Shown here: positions 55,616 to 64,000 of the stretch, in pieces | Position numbering within the stretch: position 1 is the first letter of the stretch | Layout: each line of letters opens with the position of its first letter | Assembly (NCBI GenBank): GCA_007026445.1 | Contig: VDMD01000008.1 | Coordinates: forward strand, 1,052,508 to 1,116,507 | From: Schizophyllum amplum | Taxonomy: Eukaryota > Basidiomycota > Agaricomycetes > Agaricales > Schizophyllaceae | Length of the DNA stretch: 64,000 nucleotides | Reading direction: 5' to 3' | Made by a program: the position numbers and the translations under genes | The notes under the pieces: model-generated | Told to the model about the DNA's origin: nothing | The model's database searches: none | The model's input: only the letters and a program-made list of their open reading frames with translations

Positions 55616-57497
55616 TCACATCCCATTTTCGCAGTGATCACTGGGTCGCAGTCGACAGTGATATTTGCTTTGATTATCAAACGACAGACTAACTCCCATC
55701 CAAACACCCACCAAAATATCGCCGAACTCGGGCCTCAACATGTCCGACACCGTGGGGGCGTGCGTCAGCGAGAGCTGGTACGCCTCAAGGATCAGCACGT
55801 CTGTCAACGGCACGTAGTGCGCGGCGAGCACGCGGATGATGTTGCAGACGCGCGAGATGGATGCGCGGGTGATTTCGTCGATGACCTGGGGAACAAAGCA
55901 TGTCAGCGCAGAGTCGCACCCTCGTGACAAGACTCGCAGTAAAACCCATCCAGCCTAGATAAATCCCCTCGCACGAACACCGGACGTCGTCTGATACACA
56001 GAGAATAAAGCACGCACATCATTCTGATTCGAATACACCGCCTCGGCATCGAACCCCTCCTCCCCGACCTGCTGGCTCGCCGCGACGTGCTTGTTGACCC
56101 AGATGTATCCGTTCAGCCCGAGAATGAGGTCCACGTCACAGGGAAGGGTGATAAAGTGCGATTTGAGCCGGCGCACGAGAATGGGCGGCACAGTGACGAG
56201 CTGGCCGTTGCGGAGCTAGGGGGGTTGTATGTGTCAGAATGGGTAAATGTGTTGGGTACGGCGGTGTGGTAGGTGGATTCCATGTGGCGGAATACTCAAT
56301 GAGGATGGACAGAACAACAGAGTCTCGACGCACTTTTCCATACCGGAGGGATCGCGTATGCAAACTCATCGACCCATCGCCCATGAGGGCCTGCACTTCC
56401 GCGACGAGCAAGTCGCCCTCTTCGAAGAATGTACGCATTTGTAGTTCGTCGGATTCGAGTTTTCGGCGCTGGGAATAGGTGTCAGTTTAATATCATGTTC
56501 AATAAAGCTGGCCGACAAGCCAGATGACCACAACAAAACACCCAAGCCGCTCACCTGCACACCACCCGGCAAGTTCACCGAAGCCAGCATTAGCGCGGCA
56601 TCCTGTCGCGAGTTTGCGTCCACTTTCCACCGCCGCGGCTGCACCTCAGTGACGCGCCCAACGACAAGATCACCGACTTCCGGGTTGTATCTGGGGCGGA
56701 GTGTTACTGAGAGTGAATATGATACGTCGGGCGTGTATAAGAGGCGCTCTTGGGTAGATGGGTGTCTTGAGGTGGGGAGATATACAGTCAAACCCCTCTT
56801 AATCCATACCCCTCCTAACCCATAACCGCCATACCCCATACATTTTCGGGGGAAAATCCAGCGAGTTTGGCAGGGAAAACCCATGAACCCTCTAGACTCC
56901 ATAGCCTGAGAGCGTCCACCGAGGGGTATGGATTAAGAGGGGTTCGACTGTATATATACGAAGGAGGAAGATGGAATGGGAATGGATGCTTTTGGACAGA
57001 TGTGGACTTGATAAAATTATTGGGGAGCACCTTCAACGCACCTTGTCCGCACGGGCCTAACAGTAACAAGTTTGTTTACGCGCTCGATCGCTCCTGCGAC
57101 GGACGCGATGACCTGCTCCCCATCAACGTACGTTCCATGCCCTCTGTACAGATAAATAGCGCGCGTCAGGTTCCACATCACTCTCTCATATAACTCTGCA
57201 CGCACCGCATGAACTCCTGCGTACTCGTCAACGTCTCGCCCGGGTAAGTCAGCTTCGACCCGCCTGGCGCGTACAGCTCCTCCGCATCCAGATCCATCGC
57301 GTAGTCATCATCATCATCAGTTGCATGTTGCGTGTACGGGTCGGAGAAGTCATTGTCCGCGTCGTACACCTGGCCTTCGCCTGAAGAGAGCGGTCAGCTC
57401 AGTTGTTGGACAAGCAGGCCCATTCCTGCTCACCATAGTTGGCACGATGGCGCGCGTCGTATTCAGGTGCACGACGGAAGCTGCTCACGGATATCAT
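55616..57497 (-). CDS. RRP4: Exosome complex RNA-binding subunit RRP4
   Basis: Starts [20 protein letters not shown], and the first join to [13 protein letters not shown] is in phase. Domain order is an N-terminal segment ([20 protein letters not shown]), an S1 domain ([36 protein letters not shown]), then the KH-like part ([40 protein letters not shown]). It caps the 3'-5' exosome that processes and degrades RNA. The C-terminus is uncertain: reading through gives an end at 55616, while an intron starting after GDIL would end it slightly earlier. One intron (56691-57041, 351 nt) is enlarged by a MITE. The gene ends 14 bp from the convergent neighbour. Confidence 0.93.
56785..56950. mobile_element. 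MITE inside an RRP4 intron, 166 bp
   Basis: Near-perfect 30-bp inverted ends, CAGTCAAACCCCTCTTAATC at the left and its complement (one mismatch) at the right ending GGGGTTCGACTG, are flanked by TA on both sides. This fits a Tc1/mariner or pogo-type MITE. It is intronic and leaves the splice sites intact. Confidence 0.88.
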
Positions 57498-59315
57498 CTT
57501 ATGTATGCGCGCGACCACTGAGCAGCGTAGTTGATGATCGAAGTTAAGAACAAAAGCTTCCAAGACGGGACAAGTGTGGCGCCAAACAATGACCTCGGCA
57601 GATGCCGAGTTAAGGGAACTTGGACTCGTTGAAGTTCCTTCCTTGCGCCCTCTCTGTTTGAGCCTCTATGAGACTTTCAGACCCTTCAGCAGCGCCATTA
57701 TGACCACTGACTCGCTTGACCTCGCATGGCATTGATTGGTATAGACGTTCAACGCATAGACTCGATATACAGTAAGTACCTAAGTTCAAAGCATCCTGAA
57801 TAGCGCATTCCGACGGCCTTGGCTGTGTGATATCCCCAAGGGACCTCCATTAAAGCTATTTAGAGGGTCCTGTCCCAGACACCAAGCAGCCCAAACATAG
57901 TCCTACGGCTAGAATCACTCCGTTGACATGCCTGGGGTGACGGCCCTCTGCCACGCCCTACGCGGCAAGAGGAACGCACGGTCGGCTCTCATCGACAAGG
58001 CTTTGTGGGCGCCTATCCGATGGGGGTGGGACGACTTGCCTGCTTCGGTCAGATTGACAGATCCGAAGCTCTGTCCTCAGAGGCGCCAGGTGCCAGGACA
58101 CCGCTCCAATGGAGCTGCATCGAGATCAGTTGGTCAGTTCAATTGGCCATTTGAAAGGACGCAGTTGCGGAAGCGGCGGCACGCCGGATAGCAGTTGTTG
58201 GACGGAGCTTCGAGGTCGTCAAAATGTGACTCTGCTAGAGCGTGGCAAGTAGAATAAACATGAAGAGAGGAAGCCCGATACTTTACTCGCAGGCGCTTCC
58301 GTTCAAAAGTACAGGATATAAGGGCTCGACCGCGCCGTGACAGACCATCTCAAAGTTACAGCATGAATGCCATGGAAGCTGTTATCCCCGGTGGGGGTGT
58401 ACTTCACGCCCAAAAAGGAACAATGACTGAACATAAGTCATGCGAGTCACCCGCGTGGATACCGTGGCAAGAGGTAAACGAAGCTGCAACGCTGGCCAAG
58501 GGCCACCAAAGAGGGTCGGCATCACAACAGGAGCTATACATGTAAAATAACTGTTCAGCGTCTCATGCAGATGCTGTATACCGTGAGTCAAGAGATAGGC
58601 GCTTGTCGAGGTTCAGGCTCATCTGACAGAATCAGCTCGAAGCAGGATGCAGATGGCGAATGCGCAGGCTGTGGTACGCGAAGGCGGGCCGGCGGAGTCA
58701 GCTATTACCGACGATGACCAGCGTGAGACTGCCGAGGGCCTTGCCATGGGAGAAGGACCGAAGTAATCGACACGACGCACCGCCGTGCCGCTTTTCTTCA
58801 TGGGCCACACAAAGCAGGGCCCTCCAGCGATGGGGAAAGTGCCCGACATGAATGCGGGAGCGTGGAAGGAAGCACACGAAAGCTGATCCGTCAGACCACA
58901 TGCCATCGCCGGGGTCCTGCGAGGCCAGTGCGCTCCGCTTTGGGCGATCATCCAAAGGCGCGGCGGACATCACAGCTCTGTTGACTGCGAGAACATCAGG
59001 AAGAGGTGAGTCACATCCATCGCGGGAGCGTAGCACATGCTGTTAGAGTCTGTCGATGGTGACTCGACGTCCTGTAGTGGCACTTGCGGACGAAAAATCA
59101 GCATGCACATCGACATGCAAGCGCATTGTCCGCAGAGGGTCGCCCCCGATCACGAGAAGGGGCCAGTGGCAACGCGAAGGCCATTGGGCCACTTCCTGGC
59201 GGTCAAGGCATCAGTACAACTTTCCTGACGAGGAACAAAGACGTTACCTGTTATAGAACTATATATTCACGCCTTGCTCAGGGTTCATGACAAGCGCCCT
59301 CCCTCCTGGCGCCTA
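57498..59315. other. Intergenic stretch of 1.8 kb
   Basis: Short frames on both strands (for example 57928-58191 on the plus strand) without domains or supporting splice structure. No terminal repeats seen. Confidence 0.4.
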
Positions 59316-59324
59316 GATATAAAA
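59316..59324 (+). promoter_or_regulatory. TATA box of the Clp1-like gene
   Basis: GATATAAAA, about 75 nt before the start codon. Confidence 0.65.
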
Positions 59325-59394
59325 GCGCGAGAACCAGACTATCGAGGCAGCGCCTCCTGCAAATCTCTGCCAGACACCCGGCCTACACGCAGTT

Positions 59395-60256
59395 ATGCAC
59401 CACACCTCCTCACACCCTTCGACGCTTCCGAGCGCCAATCTCCCCCGCACCCTGCAGCGACCGCAGTTCGTCGAGGTCCCAGCCCGCAACATCGCCGCCG
59501 TTGCGCCCGACCTCGCCGGCGTGCCTAACGAGTATGTCAGAAGCCAGCTCTTGTCCACAGCTCGCCGGTACGCACCTTCCTTCGTGACACAGCCGCCCTC
59601 GCTAATCGCGCTGCAGGATGATGACCGGCGCTGCTGCGCTGACGATCCCCTCGACGATACGCCAGAGCCACCTTCCCGCGCACCTCAACGTCGGCTGTCG
59701 CCACACAGCCGGCGCAGCATACCCCACGCACCTCCTGGCCGTCGGCCCCAGCAGACCCACCTCCGCAGACCAGACCCTAGCGCTCGTGCCCACTCACGCG
59801 CTCGTCCTCGCCGCGCATTGCGCGCGCGCGCCGCCGTTGGACGCCTCCGCACCCCACCCGAGTGGCAGTATGCTCCCCTTACGCGTCGTGCGCATGACGC
59901 TCCCGTCGCCCGCGGCCTTCAGCATCATACATACCTATATGTATAACCACAGATCGGACGCGGTCGTGCAGGCACTGTTCCCATCTTTGCCAGAAAATGT
60001 GGCGCGCCAGTTTAGGACGCGCGAGGCTGTACTCGGCGCTCTTGCATCCGGGCAGACGAAGCACCAGCTCGCAGCGCACCTCGCGCACGTCGAGTCGAGC
60101 AATCTCTCGCGCCTATCAGCATGCGCCGCACATGTGAAGGACGTGTGGCAGGATATGGTGTCGCTGGGCATGTGCGACCCGCAGCTGTGGGACACTATCG
60201 ACCTGTGCTGGGAGATCGTCCTCGCTTCGCTGAATCTGGCCGCCACACGACGTTGA
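59395..60256 (+). CDS. Clp1-like protein (270 aa)
   Basis: Two exons in phase: 59395-59567 and 59617-60256, joined at STARR-MMTGAAAL. No signal peptide or membrane span. Segments TLPSPAAFSIIHTYMYNHRS, ALFPSLPENVARQF and DPQLWDTIDLCWEIVLASLN resemble the Clp1-like proteins of Agaricomycetes, named for clampless1, which Coprinopsis needs for clamp-cell formation in the dikaryon. The assignment is from memory of the family layout and is moderate. The N-terminus is Pro/Ser-rich and poorly conserved. The strong TATA box and compact structure suggest a regulated gene. Confidence 0.6.
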
Positions 60257-60965
60257 AGAATGGGGGAGATCCTTAGGAAAGTGAAGATCGATATTGAAAC
60301 GCGCCTATGTCGTGCGTTTGGCACGACTTTAAACGGTGTGTCTGTATTCCTCATGTATCGGATTATCGGGATAGTTCCTTGTACAATAGGGTTATAAGCC
60401 TGGCGTATCACGTATGACAAAATTCTAGCTCACCACCTGGTTGTCGCCTGTACAGTGCGAACATACCCAGCGTAGAGGTCGACGTGGTGGGCGGGGCATA
60501 TTTAAGCGAATACGTACGGTGGCAGACACCATGCAGGGCGATTGCTGGCCTTCAGAATCAAGCAGAGTCCCCTCCTCGGTCTTCTGATCAAGATGCGTTA
60601 ATTTTGCGACAGCAGTTCAGTGCCCGGAGACGATAGTACCGCTCGTGTCCAACTCGTTGGAGTTTGAGGCGTGGTCAACGACTCGATATCGATGACCATG
60701 CAGGGAATCGACATGTGGGTGCCATTCTTGACGGCTGACCTCTAGAATTTCGAGGGTACCGCCGTACGCCAAAGGCAGCATCAGGAATAAAGTAGAACCT
60801 CGCCGCGAGTTGGTCAATGTCAGCGTTGGTGGCAAAGACAACCGCTTTATTCGCGATCACGTTCATCGGACCGATCCTCCGAACCGTGACACCACCCGGT
60901 GGCGCCAACCGCGGACACGATTCTTTGAAGTAAGTAGAACTTCAACGTTAACTCGAACGTGTACT
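60257..60965. other. Intergenic stretch
   Basis: 3' flank of the Clp1-like gene and promoter of the sterol isomerase gene. A minus-strand frame at 60675-60908 was examined and not supported. Confidence 0.4.
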
Positions 60966-62009
60966 ATGGCTGTCCTGGAAACCACCGAGCCCAAGTCCAT
61001 CTTCACGCTTGTCTCTCTCTTTTCCCTCCTTGGTGTTCTTGGCATCAGCACGGTTGCCTATGGCGCTTCACGCGCGTACCTCCCCAAGCGGGCGACTCGG
61101 ACGGAGCGCGCGACGTTCATCTGGCTGGTGCGTGGTATAATGGCTGGTGAAGGACATGCCGCTCTCATAGAGGGCTCTTAACGCCCTGATACCCGCTCAA
61201 AGCTTGTTGATCATGTAACTAACACGAACCCATCCAGGCCTTTGACGCGCTCATCCACTTCTTCTACGAGGGCTCATGGCTCTGGCTTTCCATGTTCGGC
61301 CGCCAGGTAAACACTAGCACCGGTCCTCTTGCTGAAATGTGTACGTGCTACGCAGCTGTACACCTCGCTTCTTGACTGACCCACTCAACTCATTAGGGAA
61401 AGAGTGCGTACCTCCCTCCCTCACTCTGTCCCTCCCTCATTCCCCACTGCCCTGCGATTCCCTCCCCCCACAAACCACCATGGACTCTTACTCTTTGTCC
61501 CTCAGGTATACCCTCGCCGACGCCCGCTGGGGCACCGCCGACCCCACTGTCGTATCCCTCGAGCTTCTCACCGTCCTCGGCGCCGGCCCCCTCGCAGTCT
61601 ACATCCTCAGCCAACTCGCCCGCGGCGACCCCGCGCGGCACTACTGGATTGTCGTCATCTGCACCGGCGAGCTGTACGGCGGCTGGATGACGTTCTGCCC
61701 AGAGTGGCTGACAGGAAGCCCGAGCTTGGACACATCGAATCTGCTGTATCTTTGGGTGTACCTGTTTGTGCGTCCTCTTTTGCTTTTTGGATGAGCATGG
61801 AACTGCGAGGCTGACTATTTTTCTCTCTTCGTTGTTCGCAGTTCATGAACACTATGTACGTTCTCTCGCTTGTCTTGGATGGATTCGCAGCTGATGGTCG
61901 CACGCGCAGATGGGTCGTCGTTCCTTCATGGCTGATGTACGACTCCTACGGCCACATCGCCAAGTCCTTGCGTGCTCAGCAAGCGTTGGCCACGCTAAAA
62001 CAGCAGTAG
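60966..62009 (+). CDS. EBP-type sterol delta8-delta7 isomerase
   Basis: Starts MAVLETTEPKSIFTLVSLFS, a first membrane span. Conserved EBP/EXPERA residues are in DALIHFFYEGSW (His and Glu), WKEYTLADARW, ICTGELYGGWMTFCPEWLTG and WVVVPSWLMYDSYG. Four to five membrane helices are expected in the ER. Splicing requires a 7-nt microexon (61397-61403, GGAAAGA, completing WKE) and a 14-nt one (61842-61855, FMNT). EBP isomerises delta8 sterols in sterol synthesis. Ascomycetes use the unrelated ERG2 enzyme for this step, so the basidiomycete may have one or both. The C-terminus is ATLKQQ. Confidence 0.9.
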
Positions 62010-62537
62010 ACTATTCTCTGCACCCACCTCGACGGAAGAGAGTCCGCCCAATACTCTGTTTCTCACGGCCTACGCGCATTCGGTAGCACATCTTCATCTG
62101 GTAGCACATCTAGCATCATCTGCTCCGCACATATCGATAGTCCGTACTACTACGAGATACAATCTTGTATATTACCATGGTATGGAAGATAGGTCCAAAA
62201 AGAACGGGGCTCGGAGCTCGAAGAGCGACAGGGCATAGTGAGTGTGAGTATGGGAGTAAGGATGGAGGTAAGGAATGCAGTAGTCCGCGTGCAGGCTCTG
62301 TCCGTGTACTGCAGGCAAAGTCTGGGTGAAAGAAGTCCGTGTGATACATACGGTCACATTATCGCCAGAGAGGCGGGAATATAAAGCCAGGGCGAAGAAG
62401 AAAGTCTGGAGCAATCGTGGTCGTACATAAGACTCAGAGTCCGGCATCAAGAGAATGCGTGTCGTGGAAGGATCGGGGCGGAATGCGCGAGAAGAAAGTC
62501 TGAGCGAGAAGCGGACGAGCGGCAACGGTGATGGCCA
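62010..62537. other. Convergent intergenic stretch
   Basis: Lies between the ends of the sterol isomerase gene and the Kre9-like gene. Nothing supported. Confidence 0.5.
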
Positions 62538-63158
62538 CTACTCTTCGTACGCTGTGTCAGCCTCGGGGTCAATCTGGGCGTCGACCTGGGCGTCGTCGTA
62601 GGTGCTGAAGATGCGGAACGTGGGCGAGATATTGCCGGAGTCGCCAAGAACTGCGTGACGTTTGACTAGGCATATATGGCGAACGAAAGCCACTCACGAG
62701 CAACAACGTAGTCCCAGCGCTCCTCCACCTCAGGAAACCTCGAAGTACACGATACCGTCGGCCAGCGAGAAGCCCCCAGCGAGAGGGTGGGCTGCGACAG
62801 CGATGTCAATGGTCAATTCGAACAGTAGTCGCCAAAAGCTCGAAACGTACTCGTGTTGAGATGCTCGCTGCGCTCGTCCGGGTGCCCGAGGAGGATGGCG
62901 CCCTCCATATTGGTGACATCGGGCGGCATGTCGGACGTATCTACATCAGGCCAGGGCGGTTAGCGAAATCGCCTAGAGAATCGCGTCGTTTTGACACGCA
63001 CCCCAGGTCACGTTGACAGTCGTGCCCACCACCCACTCTACCGCCTGAGTGGGGTAGGTGATCTCGGGACGCCAGACGACGAGCTCGTGCGGCTTGCTGA
63101 TTGGCATGGCACGCGCGGCGGCGAAGGCGAAGGCAAGGACGAAGAGCGCGGGCAGCAT
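62538..63158 (-). CDS. Secreted Kre9/KNH-like protein, copy 1
   Basis: Starts MLPALFVLAFAFAAARAMPI, a signal peptide. The mature part reads LVVWRPEITYPTQAVEWVVG, TTVNVTW, then DTSDMPPDVTNMEGAILLG, HPLAGGFSLADGIVYFEVPE and GDSGNISPTFRIF across four exons. This is the Ig-like N-terminal domain of the Kre9/KNH (Ser-Thr-rich, often GPI-anchored) family, linked to cell-wall beta-glucan. Here the protein is short, with an acidic C-terminus (DPEADTAYEE) and no evident Ser/Thr-rich tail or GPI signal, so it is probably freely secreted. The gene at 63692-64000 is a paralog on the same strand. Confidence 0.85.
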
Positions 63159-63287
63159 TTTGTGCGGGACGTGTTTATCCGAAAAGCCAAGAAAGAGCGT
63201 GGCGAGAGAGAAGAATCGACAGTGGCACAGAGAGAAAGAGAGGGAGAGGAGGGAGAGAAAGAGACTGAGCTGACCAGTGGGCGGGTT

Positions 63288-63590
63288 TTAGGCTTTATAC
63301 TCGCAGGGACGGATGGCGGGTAGCGTAGCTGACAGCTCCGCTTCTTCAACGCGGGTGTAAATGAGGCAACGTGGGCAGAAATAAGGCCCCTTTGTGGTTG
63401 TCACTTCCGCGGCTATACGTCCTTGAGGGGCTGGAGGCATGCTGAGGTGCACCGGAAAGCAGGCGCCGGGTGGGGTAGAAGGATTTAGAGGATCATCGTT
63501 GACAAAGAGCGGGATGTCCGTGCAGGTTGCGTGCAGGTATGGGCAGTCGTTTACCATATTCGTTGAATGAAACTGAGGAGTACATTGCAT
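63288..63590 (-). CDS. Hypothetical 100-residue Cys-containing protein
   Basis: An open frame starting MQCTPQFHSTNMVNDCPYLH, with cysteines at 3, 16, 23, 44, 72, 75 and 95 and a CPRC motif. It lies between two Kre9-like genes on the same strand. It has no signal peptide. It vaguely recalls the small Cys-rich family A-D (start near Met-x-Cys, final CPxC) but lacks the conserved His and spacing. It could be a real small gene or chance. Confidence 0.35.
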   Translation of the reverse strand: MQCTPQFHSTNMVNDCPYLHATCTDIPLFVNDDPLNPSTPPGACFPVHLSMPPAPQGRIAAEVTTTKGPYFCPRCLIYTRVEEAELSATLPAIRPCEYKA

Positions 63591-63691
63591 TGTAGATTGT
63601 GATACTGAAAGCAGTTCAGTCTGAGCGATAGAGCGCGATCAGTACAGGATTTAGTACAGCATACACGCAGGTGTGGGCCTGTGAGAATCTA

Positions 63692-64000
63692 TTATTCATG
63701 TGTGATCGTAAAGGGCGGGCTACGGTTTCCGGAGTCGCCGAATACTGGAAGGCAAATCAGAGACTGCTAACCAGAGAAAGGGAGAAGGTACTCACGAACG
63801 ACGATGTAGTTGTCTGCAGGTCCACCTTCGGTACAATTATGGTGACATTTTTGTCGGTGATGGGAACCCTTCCGCAAGCGCAATGTCTGGCGCTCAGTCA
63901 GTCTATAGTGATATGGCGAACTCAAACCACGACGAACCTGTGTATAGGTGTTCCTGATCGCCGTTGAGCTTTCCAAGAACGAGCTTGCCCGTAGGGTTGG
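63692..64000 (-). CDS. Kre9/KNH-like protein, copy 2 (5' end beyond window)
   Basis: The C-terminal exons read LVLGKLNGDQEHLYT, then ALAEGFPITDKNVTIIVPKV, then DNYIVV joined to a last exon FGDSGNRSPPFTITHE with stop at 63692-63694. These align with HPLAGGFSLADGIVYFEVPE and GDSGNISPTF of copy 1. The N-terminal exons and signal peptide lie outside the window. Two introns have normal GT-AG ends. It is a tandem paralog, probably also secreted. Confidence 0.75.

Noticed and set aside
63288..63590. Membership of this frame in the small Cys-rich family A-D
   Set aside because: The histidine and the spacing of the first cysteines do not match and no 5' UTR intron layout was found; kept only as a hypothetical gene.
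1..64000. CRISPR arrays, bacterial operons, rRNA genes
   Set aside because: No regularly spaced direct repeats with spacers and no rRNA-like sequence seen; the DNA is eukaryotic throughout.

Overview
This window is nuclear DNA of a filamentous basidiomycete, most likely an Agaricomycete (a polypore-like wood-decay fungus is my guess). The signs are intron-dense genes whose introns cluster at 48-60 nt with GTGCGT/GTACGT/GTAAGT donors, a GC-rich coding style, an intron-containing tRNA-Ser, and clearly basidiomycete proteins (KRE6-type glucan synthesis protein, tandem S28 peptidases, Argonaute, EBP-type sterol isomerase, a Clp1-like protein). Gene models were spliced by eye. Where exon joins are stated, the phases were checked.

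Region 1 (1-11.5 kb) is an accessory, transposon-struck array. Four very small cysteine-rich genes (A 180-389, B 5833-6045, C 7311-7526, D 11277-11501) alternate with three copies of a kinase-like gene (one split by a transposon at 2788-4941, a relic at 6772-6975, one open copy at 9039-10178). All four small genes share one layout: a TATA box, a noncoding exon 1, a 48-63 nt intron, and an ATG as the first codon of exon 2. Their Cys/His spacing (C-x9-C-x5/6-H-x7-C-x6-8-C ... C-x2-C) recurs in the C-terminal tail of the kinase-like proteins. I regard this as the most interesting content. A 1.7-kb LINE-type retroelement separates gene A from its promoter, and a 1.1-kb DNA transposon splits the first kinase. 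Both have readable target-site duplications.

Region 2 (12-27 kb) is mostly on the minus strand: KRE6/SKN1, two S28 serine peptidases flanking tRNA-Ser(CGA), a PPPDE-thioredoxin-PUL protein and a Zn2Cys6 transcription factor. A 435-bp hAT-like element sits a few bases upstream of the start codon of the second S28 gene. The stretch from 27 to 31 kb has no gene I can support, only short tandem repeats.

Region 3 (31-50 kb) holds SDH2 with an apparent 1-nt frameshift, a MITE-interrupted MYND pseudogene, a pseudokinase-like protein, the CAF1 deadenylase, an intact MYND protein, Argonaute, peroxisomal carnitine acetyltransferase and EMC8/9.

Region 4 (50-64 kb) holds RIF1 divergently paired with an acidic-tailed protein of unknown function, exosome subunit RRP4 with a MITE in an intron, a Clp1-like gene, an EBP-type sterol isomerase, and two Kre9-like secreted proteins, the second cut by the window end. 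Very small exons (7, 13, 13 and 14 nt) occur in three of the genes.
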